The notes: generated from the letters alone by a model not told the origin. A DNA stretch of 64,000 nucleotides from UBA2112 sp964596695 (GCA_964596695.1 CAZQVE010000001.1:186001-250000); one strand, 5' to 3'; positions 50,776-59,723 are shown, counted from the stretch's first letter. Numbers and translations are program-made.

Positions 50776-51918
50776 GTGTTTTTGGGGAGATGGAAAAAAG
50801 CGAGGGTAAACCGCGAACGAATATTGGCGCTTGATTTATTGCGCGGGTCTTTTTTGATAGAGATTATTTGCAACCACATCGCCTGGAGCCCATCGCTATT
50901 GACGTTTGTTGGGGGTGGCGGGCAACTGCCGGCGTCAGCTGCCGAAGGGTTTTTCACCATATCGGGACTCTTGGTCGGGTACTTATATGGTCCGCGTGTA
51001 CTGAAGGATACTAAGAAGGTTTTTTATAAGATTTGGCGCCGAGCCGGACTCTTATATGTATTGGCAGTATTCTTTACCTTCTTTTATACCGCGTGGGCGG
51101 TACTGGAGCCGAACAGTGCTAAATACGCCACTCTTTATTCCGAGGGAGGTGTAAAATTCCTCTATAATACCCTGCTCCTCCGTTATGCCTTTGGTTGGGC
51201 TGATTTCTTAACGAGATATGCGATGTTTATGTTATTCGCGCCGTTCGTCGTACTGCTTATCGCTCGCGGTAAGGCATGGCTGGTGGCGATTGCGAGCGTG
51301 GGTATTTGGTTCTTTCTCCGCGATAATGTGTATTTACTGCCTTTTTCGGCCTGGCAGTTGGACTTTATGCTGGGTATTATCCTTGGTTACTACCTGCCGC
51401 AAATCGAAGCATGGTTCAAACACCTCGCCTACGACCGACAGCGACTTATATTTCGCGGCGTAACAATGGTCGCGTTCGTGACGTTTGTGTGCTCAATTAT
51501 ATTTTTCGTGGCCTTACACGTGTTCGTACCGGCCTCGAGTCCCGTATACGTCATACCTCACACCATAGCATCGTATACCGACAAACAACATCTGGCGCCA
51601 GTGCGAGTGGCTATCGGAATAGTTTGGTTCGCTGCGCTCTATATGGTTTTTCGCTACTACGAAAAAGATATCGCCCGCAAGACATTCGGTATACTTGAGG
51701 TATTTGGGAGAAACTCACTGTTTGTTTACTGTCTGCACGCGTTTATATTGTTCGTTATTGACCTGTATCTCCTGCCACCAATATCGTCCATACTTATTAA
51801 CACTGTCGTGACGCTAGCCGTCCTAGTTATTATCTATGTTGTTACTTATTACCGTACAAACATCACGGCGTACGGTAAACGGATGTTCGCTAACCGATCC
51901 ACGACACAAGTACCGTAA
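50776..51918 (+). CDS. OpgC-like membrane acyltransferase
   Basis: A 380-residue protein with about ten membrane helices. The N-terminal LALDLLRGSFLIEIICNH (about 16-33) matches the OpgC/acyltransferase-3 family, which adds acyl (for example succinyl) groups to glycans at the membrane; the succinyl-CoA synthetase gene follows 29 bases later, which is suggestive of a succinyl donor. GAEGFF-like segment ASAAEGFFTISG and the last helix with FGRNSLFVYCLHAFIL are also typical. GTG start by promoter spacing. Confidence 0.85.
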   Translation: MFLGRWKKARVNRERILALDLLRGSFLIEIICNHIAWSPSLLTFVGGGGQLPASAAEGFFTISGLLVGYLYGPRVLKDTKKVFYKIWRRAGLLYVLAVFFTFFYTAWAVLEPNSAKYATLYSEGGVKFLYNTLLLRYAFGWADFLTRYAMFMLFAPFVVLLIARGKAWLVAIASVGIWFFLRDNVYLLPFSAWQLDFMLGIILGYYLPQIEAWFKHLAYDRQRLIFRGVTMVAFVTFVCSIIFFVALHVFVPASSPVYVIPHTIASYTDKQHLAPVRVAIGIVWFAALYMVFRYYEKDIARKTFGILEVFGRNSLFVYCLHAFILFVIDLYLLPPISSILINTVVTLAVLVIIYVVTYYRTNITAYGKRMFANRSTTQVP

Positions 51919-51933
51919 AACGGAATATAACGG

Positions 51934-51939
51934 TAGAAT
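51934..51939 (+). promoter_or_regulatory. -10 of the succinyl-CoA synthetase fusion gene
   Basis: TAGAAT eight bases before the ATG at 51948; predicted leaderless. Confidence 0.5.
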
Positions 51940-51947
51940 AGATAGCA

Positions 51948-54065
51948 ATGAAGTTATTAGAATATGAGGGTAAGGAGCTTTTAGCCGAAGGTAAGGTATC
52001 TGTTCCCCGCTCGTATATAGCCGGTGAAAAGCCGGAGTTCTTACCGGCTGTCGTAAAGTCTCAGGTACCCGTAGGCGGACGCGGCAAGGCTGGCGGCGTG
52101 GTGGTCGTGAAAACACCGGAGGAATATTCCGCGGCTGTCGATAAGCTATTACAGCTTGATATCAAAGGTTTTCGACCCAAGACACTCCTCGCCGAGGAAC
52201 TGCTTGAGATTGATCGCGAGCTTTACCTGTCGCTAATCATCGATAAGGATAGTGCCGATGTCGTACTAATGGCACATAACCAAGGTGGCGTGGAGGTGGA
52301 GAGTAACGACGAAGAGAGTTACCTTCGCCTGGCTATCGGGAAATTACTATTGGAAAATGGCAGTGAAGCGGCGGATGAGATCGGACAAAAGTTGGCTGAT
52401 TATTATGACCTGCCTGGTCAGACGTTTGTGTTGCAAGATTTGGTGGAACATCTATATAAGCTCTTTATACAGCAAGACATGACACTGCTGGAAATTAACC
52501 CGCTCGTAGTCACGAAAGCGGGCGACGTCGTGGCGGGCGACGCCAAGGTCGTGTTGGACGACGCAGCACACTTTCGACACCCGGAGTGGGATTATGAAGC
52601 GGAAAAGACAGAGACGAACTTCGTGACACTAGACGAGCGCGGCAATGTCGCTACTATCGCCAATGGCGCTGGGCTCGCCATGGCAACGGTTGACGCGGTA
52701 GCTGACGCTGGTTTGAAACCTGCTAACTTTTTGGATATCGGCGGCGGTGCCAATGAGGCAAGCGTACTGGCGGCGTTTCGGCGGATCATGGAATATCCGA
52801 ACGTACGAGTCATTATAATTAATATCTTTGCCGGGATTACACGCTGCGACGAAGTTGCGCGGGCGATTATTGCCGCCCGAGCGCAGTCCGCTGGCCAGCG
52901 GAGAAATCTACCACCGCTCGCAATCCGGCTTGCAGGCACGAATTATGAAGCGGCGGCGACCTTACTAGAGGAAGAGAATATACAGATTCACCCGAGCTTA
53001 CACGCGGCAATCGATAGCGCCAAGGATACACTAGACATATCAAAAATCCCTACCCTTTCAGATCCGTCTCAGCCGGCCAGAAACTATTTTTCCTCAGTCG
53101 ACGTAGTATTGACTATGTCTCCTTCGGACAAAATATCTTCTGGCTCGGCTGAATACAAACCTGAAATTGGCGAGGTTTTGGATAAGTCGAGTGGTATGAA
53201 CCAGGAATTATTAACTGGCAAGAATGTTATCGTCCAAGGTATTACCGGCGCGCACGGGTCGTTCCACGCCCGCGCTATGATTGCTGCCGGTACGAACGTC
53301 GTGGCCGGTACATCGCCCGGTAAGGGTGGTCAGAAAATGGATGATGTCCCGGTATATAATACCGTCACTGATATCCAGGCCTATATGCCAATTGATGCGA
53401 CCGTGATCTTCGTCCCGGCGGCACATGCCAAGGGTGCGCTACTAGAGGCTATCGATGCCGAAGTGCCACTGATCGTCTGTATTACTGAAGGTGTTCCTAT
53501 ACACGACATGATGACGATTAAACGGCAGTTGGCCGGATCGAAGAGCCGCTTAGTGGGACCAAACTGCCCCGGTATATTACTACCTGGGAGCGCTAAACTT
53601 GGTATTATTCCGGCAAGTATGGGACTACCTGGCCGTGTGGGAATCGTTAGCCGCAGCGGCACCCTCACCTATGAGGCGACAGCCGAACTGACCGAAAAAG
53701 GTGTCGGGCAAAAATATGTGATCGGTGTCGGTGGCGACCCTATTAAGGGGACTGATTTTACTGATTGTTTGGAACTGTTCCAGAATGACCCTGAGGTTGA
53801 TCAAATCGTGATGATCGGCGAGATTGGCGGTACGAGTGAGTATGCAGCGGCCGACTATATAGCCGCGCATGTCACTAAGCCGGTTTACGCCTACGTAACT
53901 GGCCATCACGCCCCTGCTGGCGTCCAATTAGGCCACGCTGGCGCTATACTCGGCAGCGACAACGAGGGTGCAGGCGCCAAGACTGCATACTTAGCAGAAA
54001 AAGGTGCTCATACCGCGACGAACATCACCGCGCTTGTCGCGAAGCTCACCTCCGATTTGAAGTGA
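51948..54065 (+). CDS. Succinyl-CoA synthetase, beta-alpha fusion
   Basis: A 705-residue fusion of the two subunits of ADP/GDP-forming succinyl-CoA synthetase. Residues 1-370 are the beta (ATP-grasp) part, with LLEINPLVV and NIFAGITRCDEVA; residues about 418-705 are the alpha part, with GITGAHGSFHA, GTSPGKGG, and the phosphorylated His in QLGHAGAI (about 663). A low-complexity linker joins them. It couples succinyl-CoA or another acyl-CoA to ATP formation. No other TCA genes are seen here. Fermentative ATP formation or succinyl-CoA supply for the OpgC-like neighbour are both possible. Confidence 0.92.
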   Translation: MKLLEYEGKELLAEGKVSVPRSYIAGEKPEFLPAVVKSQVPVGGRGKAGGVVVVKTPEEYSAAVDKLLQLDIKGFRPKTLLAEELLEIDRELYLSLIIDKDSADVVLMAHNQGGVEVESNDEESYLRLAIGKLLLENGSEAADEIGQKLADYYDLPGQTFVLQDLVEHLYKLFIQQDMTLLEINPLVVTKAGDVVAGDAKVVLDDAAHFRHPEWDYEAEKTETNFVTLDERGNVATIANGAGLAMATVDAVADAGLKPANFLDIGGGANEASVLAAFRRIMEYPNVRVIIINIFAGITRCDEVARAIIAARAQSAGQRRNLPPLAIRLAGTNYEAAATLLEEENIQIHPSLHAAIDSAKDTLDISKIPTLSDPSQPARNYFSSVDVVLTMSPSDKISSGSAEYKPEIGEVLDKSSGMNQELLTGKNVIVQGITGAHGSFHARAMIAAGTNVVAGTSPGKGGQKMDDVPVYNTVTDIQAYMPIDATVIFVPAAHAKGALLEAIDAEVPLIVCITEGVPIHDMMTIKRQLAGSKSRLVGPNCPGILLPGSAKLGIIPASMGLPGRVGIVSRSGTLTYEATAELTEKGVGQKYVIGVGGDPIKGTDFTDCLELFQNDPEVDQIVMIGEIGGTSEYAAADYIAAHVTKPVYAYVTGHHAPAGVQLGHAGAILGSDNEGAGAKTAYLAEKGAHTATNITALVAKLTSDLK

Positions 54066-54071
54066 TATACT
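54066..54071 (+). promoter_or_regulatory. -10 of the GT2 gene
   Basis: TATACT preceded by TGA, touching the stop of the fusion gene and eight bases before the ATG at 54080; predicted leaderless. Confidence 0.55.
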
Positions 54072-54079
54072 AAGACAGT

Positions 54080-55024
54080 ATGACAAAATCCGTCACTATA
54101 TTGATCCCCGCTTACAACGAAGAAGCCGTACTGCCGCAACTACACCGGCGCTTGATGAGCCTGGCTGATTCGTTGCCTGATTATGCGTTTGAGTTTCTTT
54201 TCGTTAACGACGGCAGCCGCGACGATACGTTGCGACTGATCAAAGAATTCGCCGAGGACGATCACCGAATCAGTTATGTGAACCTCTCGCGTAACTTCGG
54301 TAAAGAAATCGCTATGATCGCCGGTATCGACCATATAACAAGCGACGCGATGGTGATTATCGACGCTGACCTGCAAGATCCGCCCGAACTTATACCTGAG
54401 ATGATCAAGCTATGGCAAGACGGCTACGACGACGTGTATGCCAAACGTAAATCACGCGAGGGTGAGACATGGCTAAAGAAATCGACTAGCAGGCTTTACT
54501 ACAAGCTGCTCCAGCGCGTTACCCGTGTGCCTATCCAGGAAGATACTGGTGATTTTCGTCTGCTCGACCGTCGAGTTATTAAGGCACTACAGCAATTTCG
54601 AGAGTCTCAGCGCAATACCAAGGCGATATTTAGCCAAGTCGGCTTCCGCAAAAAAGAAATCATGTACGACCGTGATCCGCGCGCTGCAGGTGAAACGAAA
54701 TGGAGCTACCCGAAACTACTTGATCTCGCGATTAGCGGTATTACGAGCTTTACTACTATACCGTTGCGGTTCGCCTCTATATTGGGAGTTATTATATCGT
54801 TCGTGGCGTTCATATATATTATTTACCTGCTGGTGCGCCCCTTGTTTGGCGTATCGACGGGTAGTGGTTATACCTCGCTCATGGCGGCAATCCTCTTCCT
54901 CGGCGGTGTCCAGCTGCTGTCGCTTGGTATTATCGGCGAGTATATAGGTCGTATCTTTAACGAAACGAAACAGCGGCCGCTTTACTTGGTCGAGGAATAC
55001 CACAAGAAAAAGGCCAAGAAATAA
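54080..55024 (+). CDS. GtrB/DPM1-type family 2 glycosyltransferase
   Basis: A 314-residue GT2 that makes polyprenyl-phosphate sugars. It has TILIPAYNEEAVLPQL, FVNDGSRDDTL, and the metal motif IIDADLQDPPELIPEM (about 93-108). Two membrane helices (about 230-253 and 265-288) at the C-terminal end match GtrB. Its lipid-linked product would be used by GT-C enzymes such as 36236 and flipped with GtrA (33631). It is followed directly by a GT4 whose ATG overlaps its TAA. Confidence 0.95.
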   Translation: MTKSVTILIPAYNEEAVLPQLHRRLMSLADSLPDYAFEFLFVNDGSRDDTLRLIKEFAEDDHRISYVNLSRNFGKEIAMIAGIDHITSDAMVIIDADLQDPPELIPEMIKLWQDGYDDVYAKRKSREGETWLKKSTSRLYYKLLQRVTRVPIQEDTGDFRLLDRRVIKALQQFRESQRNTKAIFSQVGFRKKEIMYDRDPRAAGETKWSYPKLLDLAISGITSFTTIPLRFASILGVIISFVAFIYIIYLLVRPLFGVSTGSGYTSLMAAILFLGGVQLLSLGIIGEYIGRIFNETKQRPLYLVEEYHKKKAKK

Positions 55025-56124
55025 TGGCACATATCGCGATCGATGCCCGTATTATTAATTCGAGCACCGGCCGCTATGTCGAGCGGCTACTGACTTATTT
55101 GGAAAAGCTCGACTCGCCACACCAGTTTAGTGTGCTCGTGCGGGCAAAAGATATCGATTATTGGAAGCCAACAAAAAAGAACTTTAGGGTCGTCGTAGCT
55201 GACTACCATCACTATACGGTGGCTGAACAGACAGGATTCCTCTCTTTCTTGAATAACCTTCGCCCCGACTTGGTGCACTTTTGTATGCCGCAACAGCCGC
55301 TGTTTTACAGTGGTCGCGCAGTAACAACCGTGCACGACCTTAACCTGCTGCGTATTACCGAAAACGAAGGTATGTCATGGCCGGTACTGAAGTTTAAACA
55401 AGCGGTGTTTCGCCACTTGTTAAAAACGGTTACGAAACGCTCTATACGGATTATCACGCCAACACAGTTCACGAAGACAGACCTGCTTGCCTTTCAGCCT
55501 GTGCGCGACGATAAGATCGTCGTTACCTATGAGGCTGCGGATAAATTGTCGAAAAAAGAAACGCCCGTGAAGAAGTATGAGAAGAGAGAATTTATCATCG
55601 TCGTCGGCCGTGCTGAAACATACAAGAACCAAAAAGGTGCTATCGAGGCACACCAGCTACTCCTTGCAACTCACCCTGATCTGCATTTGGTTATTATCGG
55701 TAAGCGTGATCAAACCAGCCATAACCTAGAGGAATGGGCACAAAATAAAGGCTATAAACAGATAGATTTCTTCGGGTTTGCCACGGACGCACAATTGGCA
55801 TGGTTTTACGCGCATTGCGCTACTTATGTATTCCCAAGTTTCATGGAAGGTTTCGGTCTACCAGCGCTCGAGGCAATGGTACACGGCGCTCCAGTGGCGA
55901 GTAGTAGCGCGACGTGTCTCCCCGAGGTGCTCGGTAAGGCCGCAGTCTACTTTAACCCCGCCAAACCATACGACATAGCACTACAAATCGGCAAGATTCT
56001 TGACGACAAAAAACTTCGTACTGAGCTGGTGAAAAAAGGTAAGAGTCAGGCGGCTAAGTATTCGTGGCTGCGCATGGCACAGGAAACACATGCCGTGTAC
56101 GAACAGGCATTTGATAAAGACTAA
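55024..56124 (+). CDS. Family 4 glycosyltransferase
   Basis: A 366-residue GT-B enzyme with AIDARIINSSTGRYVERLL near the start, VTTVHDLNLLRI, and the GT4 signature PSFMEGFGLPALEAMVHGAPVASS (about 277-300). The start codon overlaps the GT2 stop (TAATG). Close in layout to the 48773 gene and probably a paralogue. The sugar is unknown. Confidence 0.94.
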   Translation: MAHIAIDARIINSSTGRYVERLLTYLEKLDSPHQFSVLVRAKDIDYWKPTKKNFRVVVADYHHYTVAEQTGFLSFLNNLRPDLVHFCMPQQPLFYSGRAVTTVHDLNLLRITENEGMSWPVLKFKQAVFRHLLKTVTKRSIRIITPTQFTKTDLLAFQPVRDDKIVVTYEAADKLSKKETPVKKYEKREFIIVVGRAETYKNQKGAIEAHQLLLATHPDLHLVIIGKRDQTSHNLEEWAQNKGYKQIDFFGFATDAQLAWFYAHCATYVFPSFMEGFGLPALEAMVHGAPVASSSATCLPEVLGKAAVYFNPAKPYDIALQIGKILDDKKLRTELVKKGKSQAAKYSWLRMAQETHAVYEQAFDKD

Positions 56125-56582
56125 GAGCTTTCTTGCGCGATGACGATTCGGCGGTCGCGACCCTCACCTTCAGAGAATGTCCGAATGTTTGGGTACTCGC
56201 TCGCGACGTGATGTACGACGCGGCGGTCGGCTGCGTTGAGACTAGCGACATGCGAATCACCAGTACGGAGAACTTCCTCGATCCATTCACGGGCTTGAGC
56301 GGATACTTTTTCGGCGCGCTGCTTCTTGTAGTCGGCGATGTCGATATTGACCCGTGTCACCTCGGCGTCTTGTGCCCGCAACATAGTGGAAAGTAGCATT
56401 TGCATACTGCGAAGCGTTTCGGCGTTCCGACCGATAAGCAGACTATTGAGCTCTGTCGAGGGGACTTCCAGTTCGATAATATTCTCTTCCAGACTCGCCT
56501 CGATGTCTACGTTGATCTCAAAAAACGACAGTATGTCAGAGAGTTGTTTTTTGGCGAAGTCGAGTGATTCTTGGTTATCCAT
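56121..56582 (-). CDS. khpB: RNA-binding protein KhpB/Jag
   Basis: A 153-residue protein with a KH domain (NSLLIGRNAETLRSMQ, with the GxxG loop changed to GRNA) and an R3H domain (NAADRRVVHHVASEYP, then TFSEGEGRDRRIVI). It lacks the N-terminal Jag domain of larger homologues. It binds RNA and is linked to cell division and membrane-protein biogenesis in Gram-positive bacteria. The ATG overlaps the yidC stop (TAATG) and has GGAGGG. Standard location after yidC. Confidence 0.95.
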   Translation of the reverse strand: MDNQESLDFAKKQLSDILSFFEINVDIEASLEENIIELEVPSTELNSLLIGRNAETLRSMQMLLSTMLRAQDAEVTRVNIDIADYKKQRAEKVSAQAREWIEEVLRTGDSHVASLNAADRRVVHHVASEYPNIRTFSEGEGRDRRIVIAQESS

Positions 56583-57553
56583 TATTTCTTCCCTCCTTTG
56601 GAACGCTTTTTCGAGGTAGATGATGGGGAACTTTTGGCGACGATCCGTGTTACTGTCGCTTCTTCGGCGACATGCGCGCGGGCTTTGGCTGTTGCCTTTT
56701 TGCCACCCGACTTCTTAGAAGGGTGTGAGGCGATTTCTTCTAGCTCTTCTTCATCTTCGCGGAGGATAATCGACTGCTGAATAACCGCGACGATCGTCGA
56801 GGTTGCATAGTACAGAGCAATCGCGCCCGGCAGGCTCAACATGACGAATAGCATGAATACTGGCAATACGTAGATCATCTTGCCCATGACGGCGTTGTTG
56901 ATATCTGACTGGTCGGCTTCCTGGCCGTTCGCTGCAGCGCTCAGCAGGTCACGCAGTCCCTTTTTGCCGCTTGTCTGTGGTAATGTCTGTTTACTCTGGA
57001 TAAACTGCCCAATAGCCGCGACAACCGCTAGTACGACGAGAATTATACTTACACCGTTGTCAGTAAAGGCGTGTTGCGTCAGGTCGACGAGACCAAAGAG
57101 CTTTTCGTTAAAGGCTTCCGGATGCGTGATGATGTTATGGATCGGACCGATGTTTTCCAGGAAGTCATATGTCCACCTCGAGAGTTCGTTGAGATGGAGC
57201 GTAAAGATTCGGATCACTAGGTAAAGTGCGATAAAGATAGGCAATTGGATAACAAGTATGCCGATAGAGCGGAACGGACTCACACCGTGCTTTTTGTACA
57301 GCTCCATCATTTGCATACTTTGGAGCTGACGGTTGCCCTTGGTGCGCTTTTTGATCTGTTCGAGCTCTGGCTGCAGGCGCCGCATCGCCTTGGTCTGGTG
57401 CAGCTGCTTCTTGACGAGCGGATACATAACCAATCTAAGGAGAATCGTAAACAAGATAATACTGACACCGAAGTCGGCACCAGGAACTACCGAGTATAAC
57501 AACATCAGTAGGTTAAATAGCGGCTGTACAATGAGCAGTTCAAATATATTCAC
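56582..57553 (-). CDS. yidC: Membrane protein insertase YidC
   Basis: A 323-residue YidC/Oxa1 protein with five membrane segments and the pattern FGVSIILFTILLRLVMYPL, LQPELEQIKKRTKG. The inner groove Arg (LLRLV) is kept. The long basic C-terminal tail (about 275-323, KKSGGKKATAKARAH, STSKKRSKGGKK) probably binds ribosomes. It has no lipoprotein Cys. GTG start after GGAG. It lies between rnpA and khpB as usual. Confidence 0.97.
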   Translation of the reverse strand: MNIFELLIVQPLFNLLMLLYSVVPGADFGVSIILFTILLRLVMYPLVKKQLHQTKAMRRLQPELEQIKKRTKGNRQLQSMQMMELYKKHGVSPFRSIGILVIQLPIFIALYLVIRIFTLHLNELSRWTYDFLENIGPIHNIITHPEAFNEKLFGLVDLTQHAFTDNGVSIILVVLAVVAAIGQFIQSKQTLPQTSGKKGLRDLLSAAANGQEADQSDINNAVMGKMIYVLPVFMLFVMLSLPGAIALYYATSTIVAVIQQSIILREDEEELEEIASHPSKKSGGKKATAKARAHVAEEATVTRIVAKSSPSSTSKKRSKGGKK

Positions 57554-57600
57554 AGTTAATTACTCCACGTTTCGGTCAAAATATCCCTTATATAGTATCA

Positions 57601-57951
57601 CTATTTTTTATAGATGTCAGCCGACTCGAACAGTTGCCGGACAAGCTGTACGAGATCCGGATGCGGCATCGATAGTACTTCCGCCGAAAATACTATCAAA
57701 ACTACGTCGCGATTATCCTCAATCTTCGGTAATTCATGGCGTATGATTTCATATAGGCGACGACGGACACGATTACGACCAACGGCGCCTTTGATCACCT
57801 TTTTGCTTATGACGACGGCGACACGCGGGGTTTTACGCCTCGGATGCGAAGATGTCTTGAGTGTCATCAAGTGGGATCGGATCGTTCGCCCATGCGTATA
57901 GACGTAGCGTAAACTGCCGTGACCATGAAACCGGTTCTTAAACGAAAGCAT
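57601..57951 (-). CDS. rnpA: Ribonuclease P protein component
   Basis: A 116-residue protein that helps the RNase P RNA mature tRNA 5' ends. It has the family pattern FKNRFHGHGSLRYVYTHG and the basic RNR motif KGAVGRNRVRRRLYEIIR (about 54-71). The ATG at 57951 has no Shine-Dalgarno but TATACT six bases upstream, right behind the rpmH terminator. Confidence 0.97.
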   Translation of the reverse strand: MLSFKNRFHGHGSLRYVYTHGRTIRSHLMTLKTSSHPRRKTPRVAVVISKKVIKGAVGRNRVRRRLYEIIRHELPKIEDNRDVVLIVFSAEVLSMPHPDLVQLVRQLFESADIYKK

Positions 57952-57957
57952 ATTACT

Positions 57958-57963
57958 AGTATA
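57958..57963 (-). promoter_or_regulatory. -10 of rnpA
   Basis: TATACT read leftward, six bases before the ATG at 57951; predicted leaderless restart after the rpmH terminator. Confidence 0.45.
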
Positions 57964-57967
57964 TAAG

Positions 57968-57991
57968 AAAAAATCCGCCGGTGTGGCGGAT
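57968..57991 (-). terminator. Intrinsic terminator of rpmH
   Basis: Leftward hairpin ATCCGCC / GGCGGAT with a five-base loop, followed by a run of six T. It lies 5 bases past the rpmH stop and just before the rnpA promoter. Confidence 0.85.
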
Positions 57992-57996
57992 ATTTC

Positions 57997-58134
57997 TCAA
58001 ATAGCTAGCTTCGCGCGGCCTTTAATACGGCGGCGTTTCAATACCGCTCGGCCGGCCTTGCTGGCAACCCGCGCGCGAAAACCATGCGTTCGTGCACGGT
58101 GGCGGGTATGTGGTTGGTGAGTCCTTTTTGGCAT
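57997..58134 (-). CDS. rpmH: 50S ribosomal protein L34
   Basis: A 45-residue, strongly basic protein (start MPKRTHQPHTRHRARTHGFR). The family core THGFRARVASKAGRAVLKRR is present; the usual ending SA is replaced by AKLAI. It sits between dnaA and rnpA as in most bacteria. No Shine-Dalgarno; a good promoter lies nine bases upstream of the ATG. Confidence 0.97.
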   Translation of the reverse strand: MPKRTHQPHTRHRARTHGFRARVASKAGRAVLKRRRIKGRAKLAI

Positions 58135-58143
58135 AACTTTACT

Positions 58144-58172
58144 ACTTTACATTAATTTTCATTTTTTCGCAA
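58144..58172 (-). promoter_or_regulatory. Promoter of rpmH
   Basis: Leftward -35 TTGCGA (58167-58172), a 17-base spacer and -10 TAAAGT (58144-58149), then nine bases to the ATG at 58134; another leaderless arrangement. Confidence 0.6.
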
Positions 58173-58180
58173 GGCGAGGA

Positions 58181-58297
58181 TTATCCACTGATTTGCTGTT
58201 TTTATCCACATATTTACAGATGGGTTACGTAAATGTGGAAAAGTTCGCCTCTAGTCGGCGTTCATTATTTTTCACCCCTTTTCATGGTTGTGGAAAA
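58181..58297. promoter_or_regulatory. DnaA boxes upstream of dnaA
   Basis: TTATCCACT (58181), TTATCCACA (58202-58210), and two inverted TGTGGAAAA (58234-58242 and 58289-58297). They lie between rpmH and dnaA and probably serve both origin function and dnaA autoregulation. Confidence 0.75.
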
Positions 58298-58376
58298 GTT
58301 TTTTGTCACTTATAGTAGTGGTAGTATTCGTTCTTCTGGACGGGGAGTTACAAGACATAATACAGAGGGGAGTTCC

Positions 58377-59723
58377 GTGCAAAATTCTTTATGGCAGAGC
58401 GTATTGGGTGAAATCGAATTATCCGTTCCCCATGCGACGTTCGTGACCTGGTTTAAAAATACCGAACTTATAGAGTCGTCCGACGAAAAAGTGACCATCG
58501 CCGTCCCTAATATTTTTGCTGTTCGACAATTCCAAGTAAAATTCACCGACCAAATCAAACAAATCCTAGCAAAAAATGGTATCGAACCGAAACATATAGA
58601 ATATACCGTAAAAACAGGCGGCGGTCGGCGGTCGACTGTTAACCGCGAAACGACGCATACTACTCGCCCCTCGGCGGACTCGCTGACAAAATCCACGCCT
58701 GCACCAGTGGGGAATTTGAATCCTAAATACACGTTCGAGAGCTTTATCGTGGGTTCGAGCAACGACCTCGCCTACACTGCCTGCCAGGCTGTCGCCCAGC
58801 ATCCGGGAATAAAATATAATCCGCTCTTTCTCTACGGCGGCGTCGGTCTGGGTAAAACACATCTCGCGCAAGCAGTCGGTAATGAGATTATTAAGAAACA
58901 ACCGGATATGCGGATCCTTTATATAAGCTCTGAGACATTCGTCAAAGAATTCGTCGAGATGATCCGGTTTAAGAAACGCGGATTTTCGGATAAATACCGT
59001 AATGTCGACGTCCTTATCGTGGATGATATGCAGTTTATCGCTGGTAAGGAGAAGATCCAGGAAGAATTTTTCCATACGTTTAATACGCTTCATCAGAATA
59101 ACAAGCAAGTTATCATTACCAGCGATAAGCCGCCGCGCAGTATTCCGACGCTCACCGAGCGTTTGCGCAGCCGGTTCGAGATGGGAATGTCTATCGATAT
59201 TCAAATGCCGGACTTTGAAACCCGCAGTGCGATTATCGAGGCCAAAGCGGCGCTATCGGGTGTTGAACTCGACCGCGAAACGGTTGAATACCTGGCAAAC
59301 AACATCAAGACGAATATTCGTGAGCTGGAGGGCGCACTCAATCAACTGCTCGCCTACGCCGAAATGCGCTCGATTACTCCTGATATTTCGACCGCCGAAG
59401 GTTTGCTCGGTAATGTCCGCCGTTCGCGACCGCAGCATGTCACCGCCAAGCAGATTGTCGACAAGACAGCGAAGTATTTTTCGCTTTCGCCTTCTGAAAT
59501 CTGTAGCGCTCAGCGCGACAAACATATCGTTACACCGCGACAGATTGCTATGTATCTCCTGCGAAGCGAGCTTCATTTGAGTTTTCCGAAGATTGCCAAC
59601 GAGTTAGGGCGCAAAGACCACACGACAGCTATTCATTCGATCGAGAAAATCGAGAAATCAATCAAACTCGACTTTACGATTCGCGAACAAGTTGCCGAAA
59701 TACGGGAGCGTTTGTATGTTTAA
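58377..59723 (+). CDS. dnaA: Chromosomal replication initiator DnaA
   Basis: A 448-residue initiator with the four usual domains: domain I (LWQSVLGEIELSVPHATFVTWF), a short linker, the AAA+ domain (GGVGLGKTH and LIVDDMQF), and domain IV with the DnaA-box-binding signature GRKDHTTAIHSIEKI. A GTG at 58377 behind GAGGGGAG is the proper start; the frame is open up to 58233 but that extra stretch runs through DnaA boxes and has no likeness to DnaA. Standard length. Confidence 0.97.
   Translation: MQNSLWQSVLGEIELSVPHATFVTWFKNTELIESSDEKVTIAVPNIFAVRQFQVKFTDQIKQILAKNGIEPKHIEYTVKTGGGRRSTVNRETTHTTRPSADSLTKSTPAPVGNLNPKYTFESFIVGSSNDLAYTACQAVAQHPGIKYNPLFLYGGVGLGKTHLAQAVGNEIIKKQPDMRILYISSETFVKEFVEMIRFKKRGFSDKYRNVDVLIVDDMQFIAGKEKIQEEFFHTFNTLHQNNKQVIITSDKPPRSIPTLTERLRSRFEMGMSIDIQMPDFETRSAIIEAKAALSGVELDRETVEYLANNIKTNIRELEGALNQLLAYAEMRSITPDISTAEGLLGNVRRSRPQHVTAKQIVDKTAKYFSLSPSEICSAQRDKHIVTPRQIAMYLLRSELHLSFPKIANELGRKDHTTAIHSIEKIEKSIKLDFTIREQVAEIRERLYV

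Noticed and set aside
58233..58376. N-terminal extension of DnaA
   Set aside because: The sequence overlaps DnaA boxes and has no likeness to DnaA domain I; the GTG at 58377 has a ribosome site.
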